Source: Isoetes taiwanensis
Lineage: Eukaryota; Streptophyta; Lycopodiopsida; Isoetales; Isoetaceae
NCBI GenBank assembly: GCA_021234155.1
Contig: JAJEKV010000512.1
Coordinates: 62,001 to 126,000, forward strand
Length of the DNA: 64,000 nucleotides
Reading direction: 5' to 3'
The notes below the pieces were generated by a model that ran no database searches, was not told where the DNA came from, and worked only from the letters and a program-made list of their open reading frames with translations. A program made the translations under genes and the position numbers. Positions 10,661 through 21,690 of the stretch are shown piece after piece. Every line of letters starts with the position of its first letter. Positions within the stretch are counted from its first letter, which is position 1.

Positions 10661-13142
10661 GCCAAGTTGGCTCAAACATGCCACCTAGGCTCCAGCATGC
10701 CACCGTCGCTCTAACATGCCACCTAGGCTCAAACATGCCAAAGTGGCTCAAACATGCCACGTGGGCTCCAACATGCCACCTAGGCTCCAACATGCCAAGG
10801 TGGCTCAAACATGCCACCTAGGCTCCAACATGACAAGGTGGCTCAAACATGCCACATGGGCTTCAACATGCCACCTAGGCTCCAACATGCCAAGGTGGCT
10901 CAAACATGCCACGTGGGCTCCAACATGCCACGTGGGCTCCAACATGCCAAGGTGGCTCTAACATGCCACCTAGGCTCAAACATGCCAAGGTGGCTCCAAC
11001 CGCCACTTAGGCTCCAACATGCAAAATGGCTCAAACATGCCACCTAGGCTCCAACGCGTGCTCAAACATGCCAATGGGGCTCCAAAGATGCCACCTATGC
11101 TCCAACTTGCCAAGGTGGCTCAAATATGCCACGTGGGCTCCAACATGCCACCTAGGCTCCAACATTCCTAGGTGGCTCAAACATGCCACATAGGCTCAAA
11201 CATGCCATGCAGGCTCACTTAGGCTCCAACATGCCAAGGTGGCTCCAACATGCCACCTAGGCTCAAACGTGCCAAGGTGGCTCAAACATGCCACCTAGGC
11301 TCCAACATGCCACCTAGGCTCAAACATGCCAGGTGGCTCAAACATGCCAAGGTGGGCTCAAACATGCCACCTAGGCTCCAACATGCCACCTAGGCTTCAA
11401 CATGCCAAGGTGGCTCAAACATGCCACGTGGGATCCACCATGCCACCTAGGCTCCAACATGCCAAGGTGGCTCAAAACATGCCACCTAGGCTTAAATATG
11501 CCAAGTTGGCTCAAACATGCCACCTAGGCTCCAACATGCCACCGTGGCTCTAACATGCCACCTAGGCTCAAACATGCCACGTGGGCTCCAACATGCCACT
11601 TAGGCTCCAACATGCCAAGGTGGCTCAAACATGCCACCTAGGCTCCAACATGACAAGGTGGCTCAAACATGCCACATGGCCTTCAACATGCCACCTAGGC
11701 TCCAACATGCCAAGGTGGCTCAAACATGCCACGTGGGCTCCAACATGCCAAGGTGGCTCTTACATGCCACCTAGGCTCAAACATGCCACCTAGCCTCCAA
11801 CATGACAAAATGGTTCAAACATGCCACCTAGGCTCCAACGTGCTCAAACATGCCAAGCAGGCTCCAACATGCCACCTATGCTCCAACTTGCCAAGGTGGC
11901 TCAAATATGCCACGTGGGCTCCAACATGCCACCTAGGCTCCAACATTCCTAGGTGGCTCAAACATGCCACCACATAGGCTAAAACATGCCATCTTGTGCT
12001 CACTTAGGGCTCCAACATGCCACCTAGGCTCGAAGATTCCAAGGTGGCTCAAACATGCCATCTAGGCTCCAAAGATGCCACCTAGGCTCAAACATGCGGG
12101 GTGGCTCAAACACGCCAAGGTGGGCTCAAACATGCCACCTAGGCTCCAACATGCCACCTAGGCTCCAACATGCCAAGGTGGCTCACAACATGCCACCTAG
12201 GCTCCAACATGCCACCGCGTGGCTCTAACATGCCACCTAGGCTCAAACATGCCAAGGTGGCTCAAACATGCCATGTGGGCTCCAACATGCCAAGGTGGCT
12301 CAAACATGCCACCCTAGGCTCCAACATGACAAGGTGGCTCAAACATGCCACATGGGCTTCAACATGCCACCTAGGCTCCAACATGCCAAGGTGGCTCAAA
12401 CATGCCACGTGGGCTCCACCTAGGCTCCAACATGACAAAATGGCTCAAACATGCCACCTAGGGCTCCAGCGTGCTCAAACATGCCACGGGCTCCAACATG
12501 CCACCTATGCTCCAACATGCCAAGGTGGCTCAAGCATGCCACGCAGGCTCCAACATGCCACCTAGGCTCAAACATGCCAAGGTGGCTCAAACATGCCACG
12601 CGGGCTCAAACATGCCACCTAGGCTCAAACATTCCAAGGTGGCTCAAACATGCCACCTAGGCTCCAACATGCCACCTAGGCTCAAACATGCCAAGGTGGC
12701 TCAAACATGCCACGTGGTCTCCAACATGCCACCTAGGCTCCAACATGCCAAGGTGGCTCCAACATGCCAAGGTGGCTCAAACATGCCACCTAGGCTCCAA
12801 CGTGCTCAAACATGCCAAGGTGGCTCAAACATGCCACATGGGCTCCAACATGCCACCTAGGCTCCAACATGCCATGTGGGCTCCAACATGCCAAGGTGGC
12901 TCAAACATGCCACCTAGGGTCAAACATGCCAAGGTGGCTCCCACATGCCACCTAGGCTCCAACATGCCACCTAGGCTCAAACATGCCACGTGGACTCCAT
13001 AATGCCACGTGGGCTCCAACATGCCAAGGTGGCTCAAACAAGCCACCTAGGGTCAAACATGCCCATGCCACCTAGGCTCCAACATGCCACCTAGGCTCAA
13101 ACATGCCACGTGGACTCCATAATGCCATGTGTGCTCCAACAT
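10661..13142 (+). repeat. 19-bp minisatellite, block 1a
   Basis: About 130 copies of a 19-bp unit with the forms CTCAAACATGCCACCTAGG, CTCAAACATGCCAAGGTGG and CTCCAACATGCCACGTGGG. Variants recur in longer blocks: a segment marked by ATGACAAGGTGG then CCACATGGGCTTC starts near 10829, 11649 and 12326, and another marked by CCAACTTGCCAAGG recurs near 11100 and 11881. Because 19 is not a multiple of 3, each frame cycles through a 19-residue period (MPPRLQHAKVAQTCHLGSN-like). Open frames up to 131 codons here are a by-product. Confidence 0.95.
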
Positions 13143-13590
13143 TGTTGATATTTGGGGTTCTTGGCATCACCTTGCAGCAGCAGTCCATGACCTCCGGATG
13201 CCACAAGGCTGCCACAAGTGCTCATGGATCAACAAAAGAAGGTGGGAAGAAACTCCAAGAACAAGAACAAAGCAAAGAATGAACAAAACAGAATCACATT
13301 GATGCTCCAAAAGGAGGTGCTCCAAAACGTGAGCAAAAACCTAAACAATGAGAGGAAATGCTCTCTCTAAATAGTAGAGCAAAACCCTAACCCTAACCTG
13401 ATATCTCACCTACCACAAATCTAGGCTAAATCTGGGCCATAGATTGTGGGGTCCAATATGACAAATACATGTGGCCTATGCCACCTACCATATATGTGGG
13501 CTAAATCTGGGCCCTAGATCAAGTGGTCCAATGTGATAAATACATGTGGCCTATGCCACTCATACATATGTTTAGCCCAAAGGGCTAACA
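13143..13590. mobile_element. Solo LTR inserted in the minisatellite
   Basis: The 448-bp segment begins TGTTGATATTTGG and ends GGGCTAACA (TGTT...AACA termini). It is flanked by a perfect 5-bp target duplication, AACAT at 13138-13142 and 13591-13595, which is itself minisatellite sequence. This is the signature of an LTR-retrotransposon insertion followed by LTR-LTR recombination. Inside, a ~75-bp segment from 13409 is repeated from 13484, and a short AACCCTAACCCTAACC stretch lies at 13383-13398. There is no coding capacity. Confidence 0.9.
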
Positions 13591-13866
13591 AACATGCCAA
13601 GGTGGCTCAAACATGCCACCTAGGCTCAAAAATGCCAAGGTGGCTCCAACATGCCAACTAGGCTCCAACATGCTGAAACATGCCACGCGGGCTCTAACAT
13701 GCCACCTATGCTCCAACTTGCCAAGGTGGCTCAAATATGCCACGTGGGCTCCAACATGCCAAGGTGGCTCAAGCATGCCACGCAGGCTCCAACATGCCAC
13801 CCAGGCTTAAACATGCCAAGGTGGCTCAGGCATGCCACCTAGGCTCAAGCATGCCACCTAGGCACC
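13591..13866 (+). repeat. 19-bp minisatellite, block 1b
   Basis: Continuation of block 1a in the same orientation after the solo LTR, about 14 units. It ends near CACCTAGGCACCCCAAG. Confidence 0.9.
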
Positions 13867-14171
13867 CCAAGTGGTGACATGGCATGCCAAGTAAGCAAGG
13901 TCAAGTTTTGACTAGGCCAAAAAGGCTCCAAGATGTCCATCTTTGGTCTTTTCATTGGGTGATGATGGCAAATTTTAGGTGACATGGCTAGATGATGGTG
14001 ACATGGACATGATGACTAGGACTTTATGCAAGAAATATGATAACCTTTGAAATTTTTGGTAGAGGAGTTTGGCAAGGAATAGAATAGAGGGATCTCAAGA
14101 ACTTAATGCGTTGACATACTTCCCCAACTCGAACCAGGCCAGGACTTTGCGCAGCTTCCTCACCAGAGGGG
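13867..14171. other. Spacer between minisatellite and palindrome arm
   Basis: Contains several GGTGACATGG/GATGATGG words (13960-14020) but no gene or element I can name. Confidence 0.4.
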
Positions 14172-14426
14172 AGAGGCCAGACCCCTGGAGATGGACCTCA
14201 GAAAGGTTGTCGAGGCAGCCTTTCCTATCAGCGCTCCTCTGGGAGGGCAAATGCCAATCCCCCCAGGAGCTCAATTTTCCTATCCGACCGTTGAATCTGT
14301 CATTCAAGTAACCTGCTTCGAGCAGGCTCAAAAGAATCCAAGATCCGTCCAGGAGAACTTATCAAACCACAAAGCATTCTGCGAGTTGACCGCGTAGAAA
14401 ACCAAGTGTTTTGTCGTTCGGGCAGT
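14172..14426 (+). pseudogene. Outer piece of left palindrome arm, with coding fragment
   Basis: This segment matches, inverted, the outer part of the right arm (about 24083-24319). The plus strand reads through APLGGQMPIPPGAQFSYPT and VESVIQVT, and the right arm on the minus strand reads APLGGQMPIPGAQFSYPT and IESVIQVT. Preservation in both arms suggests a once-coding sequence. I do not recognise the family. It stops abruptly at 14426, where the terminal repeat of the 8-kb insert begins. Confidence 0.7.
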
Positions 14427-14439
14427 GGGTGTAAATTCT

Positions 14440-14943
14440 TTAGTGGTGTACAGAAAGCACTGTCCGGACATGTGCTTTATATGCTGAACCGCTTAGTACC
14501 TCGGGCGTGACGCCCAACGAATTAAAAGCGTAATTGGCATGCACCAAGAATAGTATATGGAATTCAGGAATGCAAGGGGGATCGGTGACTAGGATCTCCA
14601 AAGACGCGGGAACTCCGTTGGCGGGGAGGATGGATGGAGTTTCCTTTAGTGGTTGGCGGGAGAAATCAGAATTTGGAATTGCAATTAGAGAATTGCAATA
14701 CCAATTGCATTGTTTCAATTGAATTCTCAATTTGGAATTGTAATTCGAGTCGTGAAATCTGCCTCGTGAATTTCAATGGAAAGCTCCCGAAAAGCATTGA
14801 TTCAACTAGAAGAAGGATTTTCTTGCAAATTCAAGCTGAAAATAGAAGACAATCCCGAAAGAAAGAGACAGAGAGAAGGAAAACAATCCTCCTTCCAATA
14901 CCAAAGATTGTGGTATTTTGAGTGAAAAGAAGATTACGAGGAA
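14440..14943. other. Left subterminal region of the 8-kb element
   Basis: No gene. 14660-14750 is dense in AATTG/CAATT words in both orientations (GGAATTGCAATT, CAATTGAATTC), giving small palindromes that could be subterminal binding sites. Confidence 0.4.
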
Positions 14944-15643
14944 TTGTCGAAGAATTTGGAAGATTATTTCAATGAACTTACAAATACTTTTGCCTCGAAT
15001 GTGGACAAAGGGAAGTTAGCATCGAGATTCTTCAAAAAGATTAAACATCTTCCACTCGATGGTGATGTAGCAGATCCAAAGGAAAATGCCCTTATGAGGG
15101 ATTTAATTTTGAATGTGAAAGAGACTTTTCAAGCTCAAAATATGATAGAAATACCGATGTTCTTCAAGCGTAAAGGAGTACATCGCAAATGGCTGCATCT
15201 TCAACAAAGGGAGTGAATCAATCAGCAATAGCAAGGCTTCTATCTATTCCAAGAAGAACCGTGGCAAGAGCATTTCTCAGAGAGGCGTGTGTATCTTTGA
15301 ATTTGAAGCGTGTCCCGGTCAATGTTTGAGGAGGAAAAAAGGTCGATGCACTTTCGGATGAAGCAATAGGTAAGATAAAGAAATTTTGGGATGAGAATAC
15401 TAGGATCTCACCATATAAAAACATGAGAAAACATGTTAGTGAAATGGTGAAAAGATTGACCATCCTATTCATTTCTTTGGAGGTGACACAAGTAAGCACA
15501 TTTTGCCTCTTTTTTTCGTATTTTGCATGATATTGTTCTTTGAATACGTGTTATGATCGATTCGCGTTTTATCTTCAATTCAGGAAAGAGTATCATGAGA
15601 TCAATATATGCCAGCAAACTTTTGAGAAGCTTAAACCCAGCTA
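14944..15643 (+). pseudogene. Broken helix-turn-helix protein gene, transposon-associated
   Basis: The first frame (14944-15216) gives about 90 residues with EDYFNELTNTFASNVDKGKL and NALMRDLILNVKETF. The sequence then shifts frame into QSAIARLLSIPRRTVARAF, a convincing helix-turn-helix. After a stop near 15328 it reads DEAIGKIKKFWDENTRISP and later CQQTFEKLKPSY. The FW-x-N-[TS]-R-[IV]-S-P and Q-x-x-FE-x-LKP pattern recalls uncharacterised proteins scattered in plants and invertebrates that I associate from memory with mobile elements; I cannot name the family. The frame is cut at 15643 by a Helitron-like 5' end. It lies at the left end of the 8-kb element, so it may be remains of its transposition protein. 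Confidence 0.55.
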
Positions 15644-17843
15644 TCTTATATTATAATGTTTTGGTGCAAGTAATGGACCACGCCCTAAAATAGACGGCCC
15701 AGATTTTGAGCAAACGTTTAACGGTCCAGATGCCTACGGGTTTTTTTCTTCTTCTCGCTGTATCGATTTAGGGCTTAAGGTTTTTTCCACCTTCGGACTA
15801 ATCCACTGATTGAGTATCATCATAAACACAAATCACATCTTGCAATGAACCACGGCAGCGGCAGGACTATTCTTAGCAGGTCGGCATCAAGTACGTTTCT
15901 TTTGAAAAACCTTTTTTTTTCTATTTTGTGATCTGGTACTTCTCTGTGCAAGGTACCCTTCCTCACATGACATGTGCAAAATAACCATGCGACAATGATG
16001 AGCAGTGCAAGATATACCTGGATGAGTAAGAGCCTAACTGCCAACAAACGAAGAAAGGATATTTTCTGAGAGGTTCTTTCGTTTGGTGTTAGGTGCATCA
16101 GGCCTTGAAGTAAATGCTCATTTTGAAGCTATAGCTCTCTAGTATGGAAATTGTTTCTAGGTTAGGATTGATGTCCCGAGATGATTGGCTGCACTTCGTG
16201 TAGCATATGAAATAAGAGTGCTTAGGAAAAACATGTAAGTAAGAGGGCAATTAAGTCCATGTATTATTCTGTGGCCTGAGCTGGTTAGATGGGGCATAAA
16301 ACTGTTAGAATTTGGACGATTGAATCAGGCTTGGATTTGGAGATATACTCTTGCTTTAATTTATGTGTACTCGACACATGATGCTGCAATGCAACAGGAA
16401 GCAAAGTCAAGAAGACCATTCAGAAAAGGGATTTAGTTGCATATCTATGTGCAATTTTCGTAAGAACAGCCATAGATGAATTATTTACCTGAAACTCCAT
16501 ACATCACCTTGCATCAAATAGCAGATGCTCTTTATGGAGGCAAAATTGTGGGTGTTTCCAGTAAATAAGGTTCTATTTTTCCTTACAAATACTGTAGAAA
16601 ATGTTTGTATTAGAGTAGCCTTTTTTGCAGAATAACTTGCAATGTGCTATGCTCTTGACATTTTTACCTGGTGCACTATTTCCAATGTGCTTTTTTGCAC
16701 TTGAATTGTAGAATCTTGGCATAATCTACAAGTATGTGGAGAGGCGTCCAAGGATCGTTTTTTATGTTCCTCCATTGGTGAACCTGGAAATGGTATTACA
16801 TTTTCAGAAGCTAACTGAATATGCCATCCTGATATGCCCCTTTCCCCAACTTTTCTAATTATGGAACCTGGTTCGTATCTAATTCTTTGCTTAACTTTCG
16901 GCAGGAGATGGCATGATCTTTACGATTTGATCTTGCAGATTGTCTCTGATAGATTTGTGCAGACATTTGTGATTGCAGCAGGATTCTTGCCGATTTGAGA
17001 TGAAAGAAGGTGCTTCTCTCAGGAATTCAATTCCGATGAACAACGGTTGAGAAGGCAGTCCAAACCTTTTTAGTTTCATTAAAATTGGAATTTTGTTATA
17101 GAATTATTCATGTGAGAGCAGTTGCTTCTTTCTTCTCGGTAGCATACCTGAGAAAAGTAAGGACATTCAAAATCTTCAAGCCATGGCTTGCAAGGACGCA
17201 CAGATGTGGAATCCTTTAAGAACTGCTTGCTCATCATTAGCTATTCTGACATATTCAATCATATAGAAGCATTGCATATGGAGACCAGTCTTTGTTCTGC
17301 TTCATTCCTTAGATTTTTTCTTAGGTAAGTATATGGTTCAATTAAAAAGAAAAATTGGTTGATCAATTCTTACAGGTCCCTTGTTGAATGTGGCTAGATT
17401 TCAGAATCTGGTCAAACTAAATAATATCTATGCTTGAGATGTCTGCATGTTCATATAATGACATGATGTCATTTTTAGTTACTTGCACATGATTGTGTGT
17501 GCGCAGCTCAGGAACTTCAGCTGGAAAACCAATCCCTGTATGTGGAGAAATAGGTATGTTCCTTGCTACAAAAAGATTGGAAAAGAAAATGAGCATTAGG
17601 AGGATTAGTACTTCATTTAAGCATATCTTTTGAATATCAGGGAATTGCCTCTACAGTTGGCATTTGTGTTAGCAGGACACCTTGCAGGCACATCAATAAG
17701 TGGCTATTTCCACAGTGAACAATTTAAGAAAGGGACAGATCAAAGGAGGTCATGGTTAGCCTTGATGAAGTGATAACCTGGAGCAGAACACTCTCCTTAG
17801 AAACTGGCTCATGTGTATGTAAGTAGAATATGCTGTAGCCATA

Positions 17844-18145
17844 TTCTACAAAGCAGCTTATGATATTCTGTTATCAGCTTATGTAAGACATGGAAAACTC
17901 AAGCAGGCTATGCAGCTCTTTGAGGAAATGCCACAATGTGGCGTCATGGACATTCATGGTTATACTATGCGTGCACCATGGGAAGCTTACAGAATCACAT
18001 GATCTTTTTCTCAGAATTTGCTTTCGAACTCAATGTGATCTCATCGAACTCACTAATTTCAGATTATATTCAGCATGGTTTGCTAAAAGGAGCTGAAGAT
18101 TTATTTCAGAGTTTCTTCATGAGTCGCCTGCTAAGACTGGAGTAG
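17844..18145 (+). pseudogene. PPR-protein fragment, frameshifted
   Basis: Three pentatricopeptide-repeat-like units are readable with frame changes. The first has AYVRHGKLKQAMQLFEEM, the second NVASWTFMV then VHHGKLTESHDLFLRI, the third NVISS then SLISDYIQHGLLKGAEDLF. The spacing and the SW-x-x-[ML], HG-x-L and A-x-x-LF signatures fit the P/L/S-type PPR repeats of plant organelle RNA-editing and splicing factors. No start, no C-terminal E or DYW domain and no single open frame exist, so it is a fragment, probably carried by the surrounding element. Confidence 0.75.
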
Positions 18146-18280
18146 AGTTTCCATTTAAAGTACTATTTATTGTTCTTGCAGAACAGATAGGTTTAGTTGG
18201 CTTTCTTCTTCTGCCCAGTTGGTGGCATTTCTAGGGAGAATACTTTTACAGCTCTTATAATGCAGAAAAGTGACACCATT
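18146..18280. other. Spacer between PPR and LRR fragments
   Basis: No recognisable coding signal. Confidence 0.4.
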
Positions 18281-18712
18281 GAGATGAACTTGCACACTAA
18301 CAAGCTAATTAGTGCAATTGACCCTTTACCTGCTACAATCTCACACATTTGAACTCTATCTTGAGAAGTAATATTCCTCAGGAATTAGGTGAGGTTCACA
18401 ATATTCTTTATGATGGGACTCTAATAAGACATTGGACATACGAAATTAGCTCATGCACCATCCATTGGTACTTAGCAAAGTGCAAAAGCATGCAGCTGAT
18501 GCAGCCAAGGATATGACCTAAATGAACCTATTCCCTGTAAGCATTTTTCCAATTTGGTAATCCTTGACATCTTCTTAATATTCCATAATCGTTCTATTCC
18601 AGCAGAAAAAGCTAAGATCTTTGAATTTAAGCATGAACTTTCTTGAAAGAAATATCTCATGTGAAATGTATAATCTTAGTTGCTTGGAGCATTTGAAATC
18701 TCAAAGAGAATA
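18281..18712 (+). pseudogene. Leucine-rich-repeat fragment, decayed
   Basis: With frame changes the plus strand gives HTNKLISAI, LNSILRSNIPQELGEV, NLVILDI followed by RSIPAEKAKI, and LSMNFLERNISCEMYNLSCL. The recurring L-x-x-L...N-x-[IL]...IP-x-E pattern is that of plant extracellular LRRs, as in receptor kinases and receptor-like proteins. No kinase domain or signal peptide is nearby. It lies directly after the PPR fragment on the same strand, consistent with multiple captured pieces. Confidence 0.6.
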
Positions 18713-19945
18713 GTCCGCCGGATAAATACCCTCTTCCATTTATTTATTAGGAGAGTTCTTCTACCTATCTTGGGGAGAAAAATCTACAGAAAGTGACATA
18801 CCCCGCTAAGTTTGAAAAGCTAGGCCAAACTAATCTTTATCTAGAAGCTAGCTCAGACAGAGCCAAGTTAAGCTGATGTCTTTGATTCGAGGCGTAATGA
18901 GATAAAACCAAGTTAAGATTTCAATGTTCGTTTTGGTAATTAATTTGATGTCTAAAAGTTGAAGAGCTTTTCATAAAAAGCGAGTTGGTATGTCTGTCAA
19001 CCGAATGTTTGAATAGCTATGCAATTTGTGCGGTGTTTTCTACAATTATATTAGACATATTGCTATAACCCTCAAATTGTTAGAGTGGTTGTAGTAGTTT
19101 CATTTACGAATTCTAGTTATATACAAGTCATATATGAGCCAATTAGTCCATCGTTGTGTCGTATATTATTTGAAACATGGCTGGACGCCTCGGGGCATTA
19201 TCAAGCTTGGCAATGATAAATCCAAGTTTAAACCGCCAATTACCAGCAGAAAAGTGCGAATATTAAGATTTAAAATGTTCGATATGCTACACTTTGAAAT
19301 TTTGATCACCCAAGCCGTCAACATGAGGAGATGGACATAGCATTCAACATAAATAGAGCTAGAAATAACCTCCATCCTCTTGAAATCGCCTTTGTTGAAA
19401 GACTTTCCGGCTCACTTGTGGTAGCGACCAATGTCGTCTCTTTTTCTCGATTCCCTCTTTAGGAACCTCATCCAAGGTAACGAAGCCACTATAAAGGATC
19501 TATCGAGGCCTTTCTTCTGACTAAAGTCCCATTACTTGAGCGATGTCATGCTTCCCACCGCATCGCCAAGTAGTTGCATCAGATTGGAGACTTGATTTGC
19601 CTTAGGTTGAAACGTCCCCAAATAAAAAACAAACCCTTGTTTTAAGTAATGGACACAACCACGTAACACTTCATTTGTATTGAAAGAAGTCATAGATGAC
19701 CATATAGCCAAGTCATAGTGAACACTTACCTTGTTCTAAAAAATTCTCAGAACACCGTGCCACGAATAAAACTATCTTGTTTTTTGTATACTCTATAATG
19801 TGTGGGCCAGTATTTCAAGTTTTTCAGACTTTGAATATGTTTTAACCAAAACACCATTTAGGTCCATAATCAATAGCTTTCTACTCACCATGATATCTCG
19901 CTTTATGTGTTGCTTTTACCTAATTCTTCACTTGTTGAACCTGGC
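18713..19945. other. Unassigned interior of the 8-kb element
   Basis: No domain-bearing frame. Both strands carry 60-70-codon frames around 19134-19375 without recognisable motifs. The right junction of the Helitron-like insertion presumably lies here. Confidence 0.4.
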
Positions 19946-20069
19946 CGCTCAACACCGGGCCGGGCTCAACACTTTGCCGCACACTTGCCGGGTGAACACT
20001 TGCCGCACACTTGCCGGCTCAACACTTGCGGCAAATTTGCGGGCTCAACACTTGCCGGCTCAACACTTG
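19946..20069 (+). repeat. Short GC-rich minisatellite, ~15-bp unit
   Basis: About eight degenerate units of CTCAACACTTGCCGG, mixed with CACACTTGCCGG, in an otherwise AT-rich region. Confidence 0.85.
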
Positions 20070-20759
20070 TTTCAAATATTTTGCAATCAGATCAACACAA
20101 TGTTGAACCATTGTTACATCAACTATATTTTCTCGAACAAAAGTGGCTCAACACTTGTTGATTTGTCAAGTGCTTGAGTCTCAAGTGTAAATTCAAGAGT
20201 CATTGGCTTCACTTTTGTCTCTCGCTCTCCTTTTCTTCACTTTATTGATGTTGTATGATTTCTCTTTTGCATTATCAAATTTGTTTGAATTTCGCAAGTG
20301 ACCTACATTAGAACAAAACAAATTCAAACAACCATTGCAAAGCAATTTAAATTTTATGATTAATAACACTCAAATGGTTACAATGAACACTCAAATACCT
20401 TCTAATGGCTACAACACTTCCTTTCATTGATATGGAATTATCTCCAATTGTCCGCATGGAATCAAGGCCGCTAATTTTCATATAAATGACTCTTGATTGA
20501 GAATGGATTCATTTTGTCATTGAGCATCAAGTATAGCTTGAAATAGAATACCTTCTTTTGGAGTTGGAACCCGATCTTCTACTTCAACAGCCAGAAGATG
20601 CTTGTGATTGACTGTAGAGATGATGCTTTCCCAAGTAGAAGCATTATTAAGTGCTACAAGTGCTTCATCATTTATGGTTCAAGGTAACTCTAAACTTGTA
20701 TTCTCATCAGCCTCTAATGCATCTTTCAGATTCTTCTTGCTTCAATGGATAAGTTTCTC
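20070..20759. other. Unassigned interior of the 8-kb element
   Basis: No supported gene or repeat. It may hold the 3' part of the minus-strand gene that follows. Confidence 0.35.
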
Positions 20760-21690
20760 TTAGATGCTTCTCCTTTCATGCTTCAAGCTTTCTTTCTTTT
20801 TCTCGTTTCTTTGGAACTGCACTTTTTTGATTTGGGTGAAATTCTCCTTTTCTTCGAATGTTCCTTCAACTTCCACTTCCATCTCTGTGTCAATCTGCAC
20901 ATGTGACTCGTAATTAGCTATCCCCTCAACAACATTCCCAAGGTTTTCTATAAAAGACATCACCCTCATCATCCGTTAATATAACATTATTTGCTCCAAT
21001 CTTAAAAGGAGATCTTGAAGTTGAGGGCATCGAGCAAGATTTCCAAGAGTTGATCTCGCTATCATGTACAATGGAAGGTGATCCTGTATTTTCAAGCTTT
21101 GCTCTCCTCCACATGCACCGGCCATACCAAGCTCTAAAAATAAAGTGTAATCGATAGTAGTAGTGCAAACAATGCATTTACCTTTAGCCAACAAAAGTTG
21201 TGCACATTAAGTGATACTCATGATCACATTTTAGTTTTTATCGATAACTGTAATTGCTAGAGAATGCTAATCCACATGCAAAGACAAGCGCCCTCAAAAT
21301 AGCGGGTAAGTCTCTACTAACCGCATTGACTTGATTGGTGAAAATTTCATACCTTCGGATCTTCCAAGTTTTTGAGGTTTGATCTCGTGATTGAGAGGTT
21401 AGCATCCTTCATGTGAAGTTCACCTTGCAATTCATCCCTTCTTGATCTTTGTGTTTGGATTGATCTTCCCGAAACTTGCCATTTTTTCTTTCTTTGCATA
21501 GGTCTCAAGCATAATACTTGTTTCAAGCTCAAGCAATGTCTTTTCTCTAACTCGGAGTTACCCCGCAAAGATTTTTTGAGTTCTAATTCCTTTTTCATTT
21601 GCTCAATATTATTGTTTGCTTACGCCACATTGCCACTTAAAGCCCGGTTTGAGAGATCCTCTCACGCCAATGTGACAAGGATGTCATTCA
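20760..21690 (-). pseudogene. Broken gene, coiled-coil and charged regions, unknown family
   Basis: Reading right to left on the minus strand, the remains run through NNNIEQMKKELELKKSLRGN and NSELEKRH (coiled-coil-like, 21500-21610), a basic stretch, then SEINSWKSC and ILTDDEGDVF (about 20970-21080). After a frame change come SFIENLGNVVEG and an acidic then lysine-rich tail ending at 20760. Stops and frame changes separate the pieces. It is opposed to the HTH gene at the other end of the 8-kb element, so it may be the element's second gene. No enzyme motif was recognised. Confidence 0.4.

Larger units (their letters stand above)
15644..18720 (+). mobile_element. Helitron-like insertion with gene fragments (3' end not found)
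   Basis: It begins TCTTATATTATAATGTTTTGG after an A, breaking the HTH reading frame, and shares the 5' block and GACGGCCCA word with 5689 and 6779. It contains a possible first exon (about 15844-15892, then GTACG), a short conserved-looking stretch near 16700-16800, PPR repeats and LRR repeats. Gene-fragment capture is a known Helitron habit. I could not find a hairpin plus CTRR end, so the right limit is only the end of the LRR remnant. Confidence 0.45.

Noticed and set aside
13383-13398. AACCCTAACCCTAACC as an interstitial telomere repeat
   Set aside because: Only about two and a half units, inside the solo LTR, and not a run of the usual plant CCCTAAA repeat.
10716-13842. Repeated-peptide open frames such as MPPRLQHAKVAQTCH on the plus strand and overlapping minus-strand frames
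   Set aside because: They are translations of the 19-bp minisatellite. The unit lacks stops in several frames, and its length is not a multiple of three, so no stable protein repeat is maintained after indels.
10661-13866. CRISPR-like array
   Set aside because: Repeats are contiguous 19-mers with no unique spacers, in a plant-like context.
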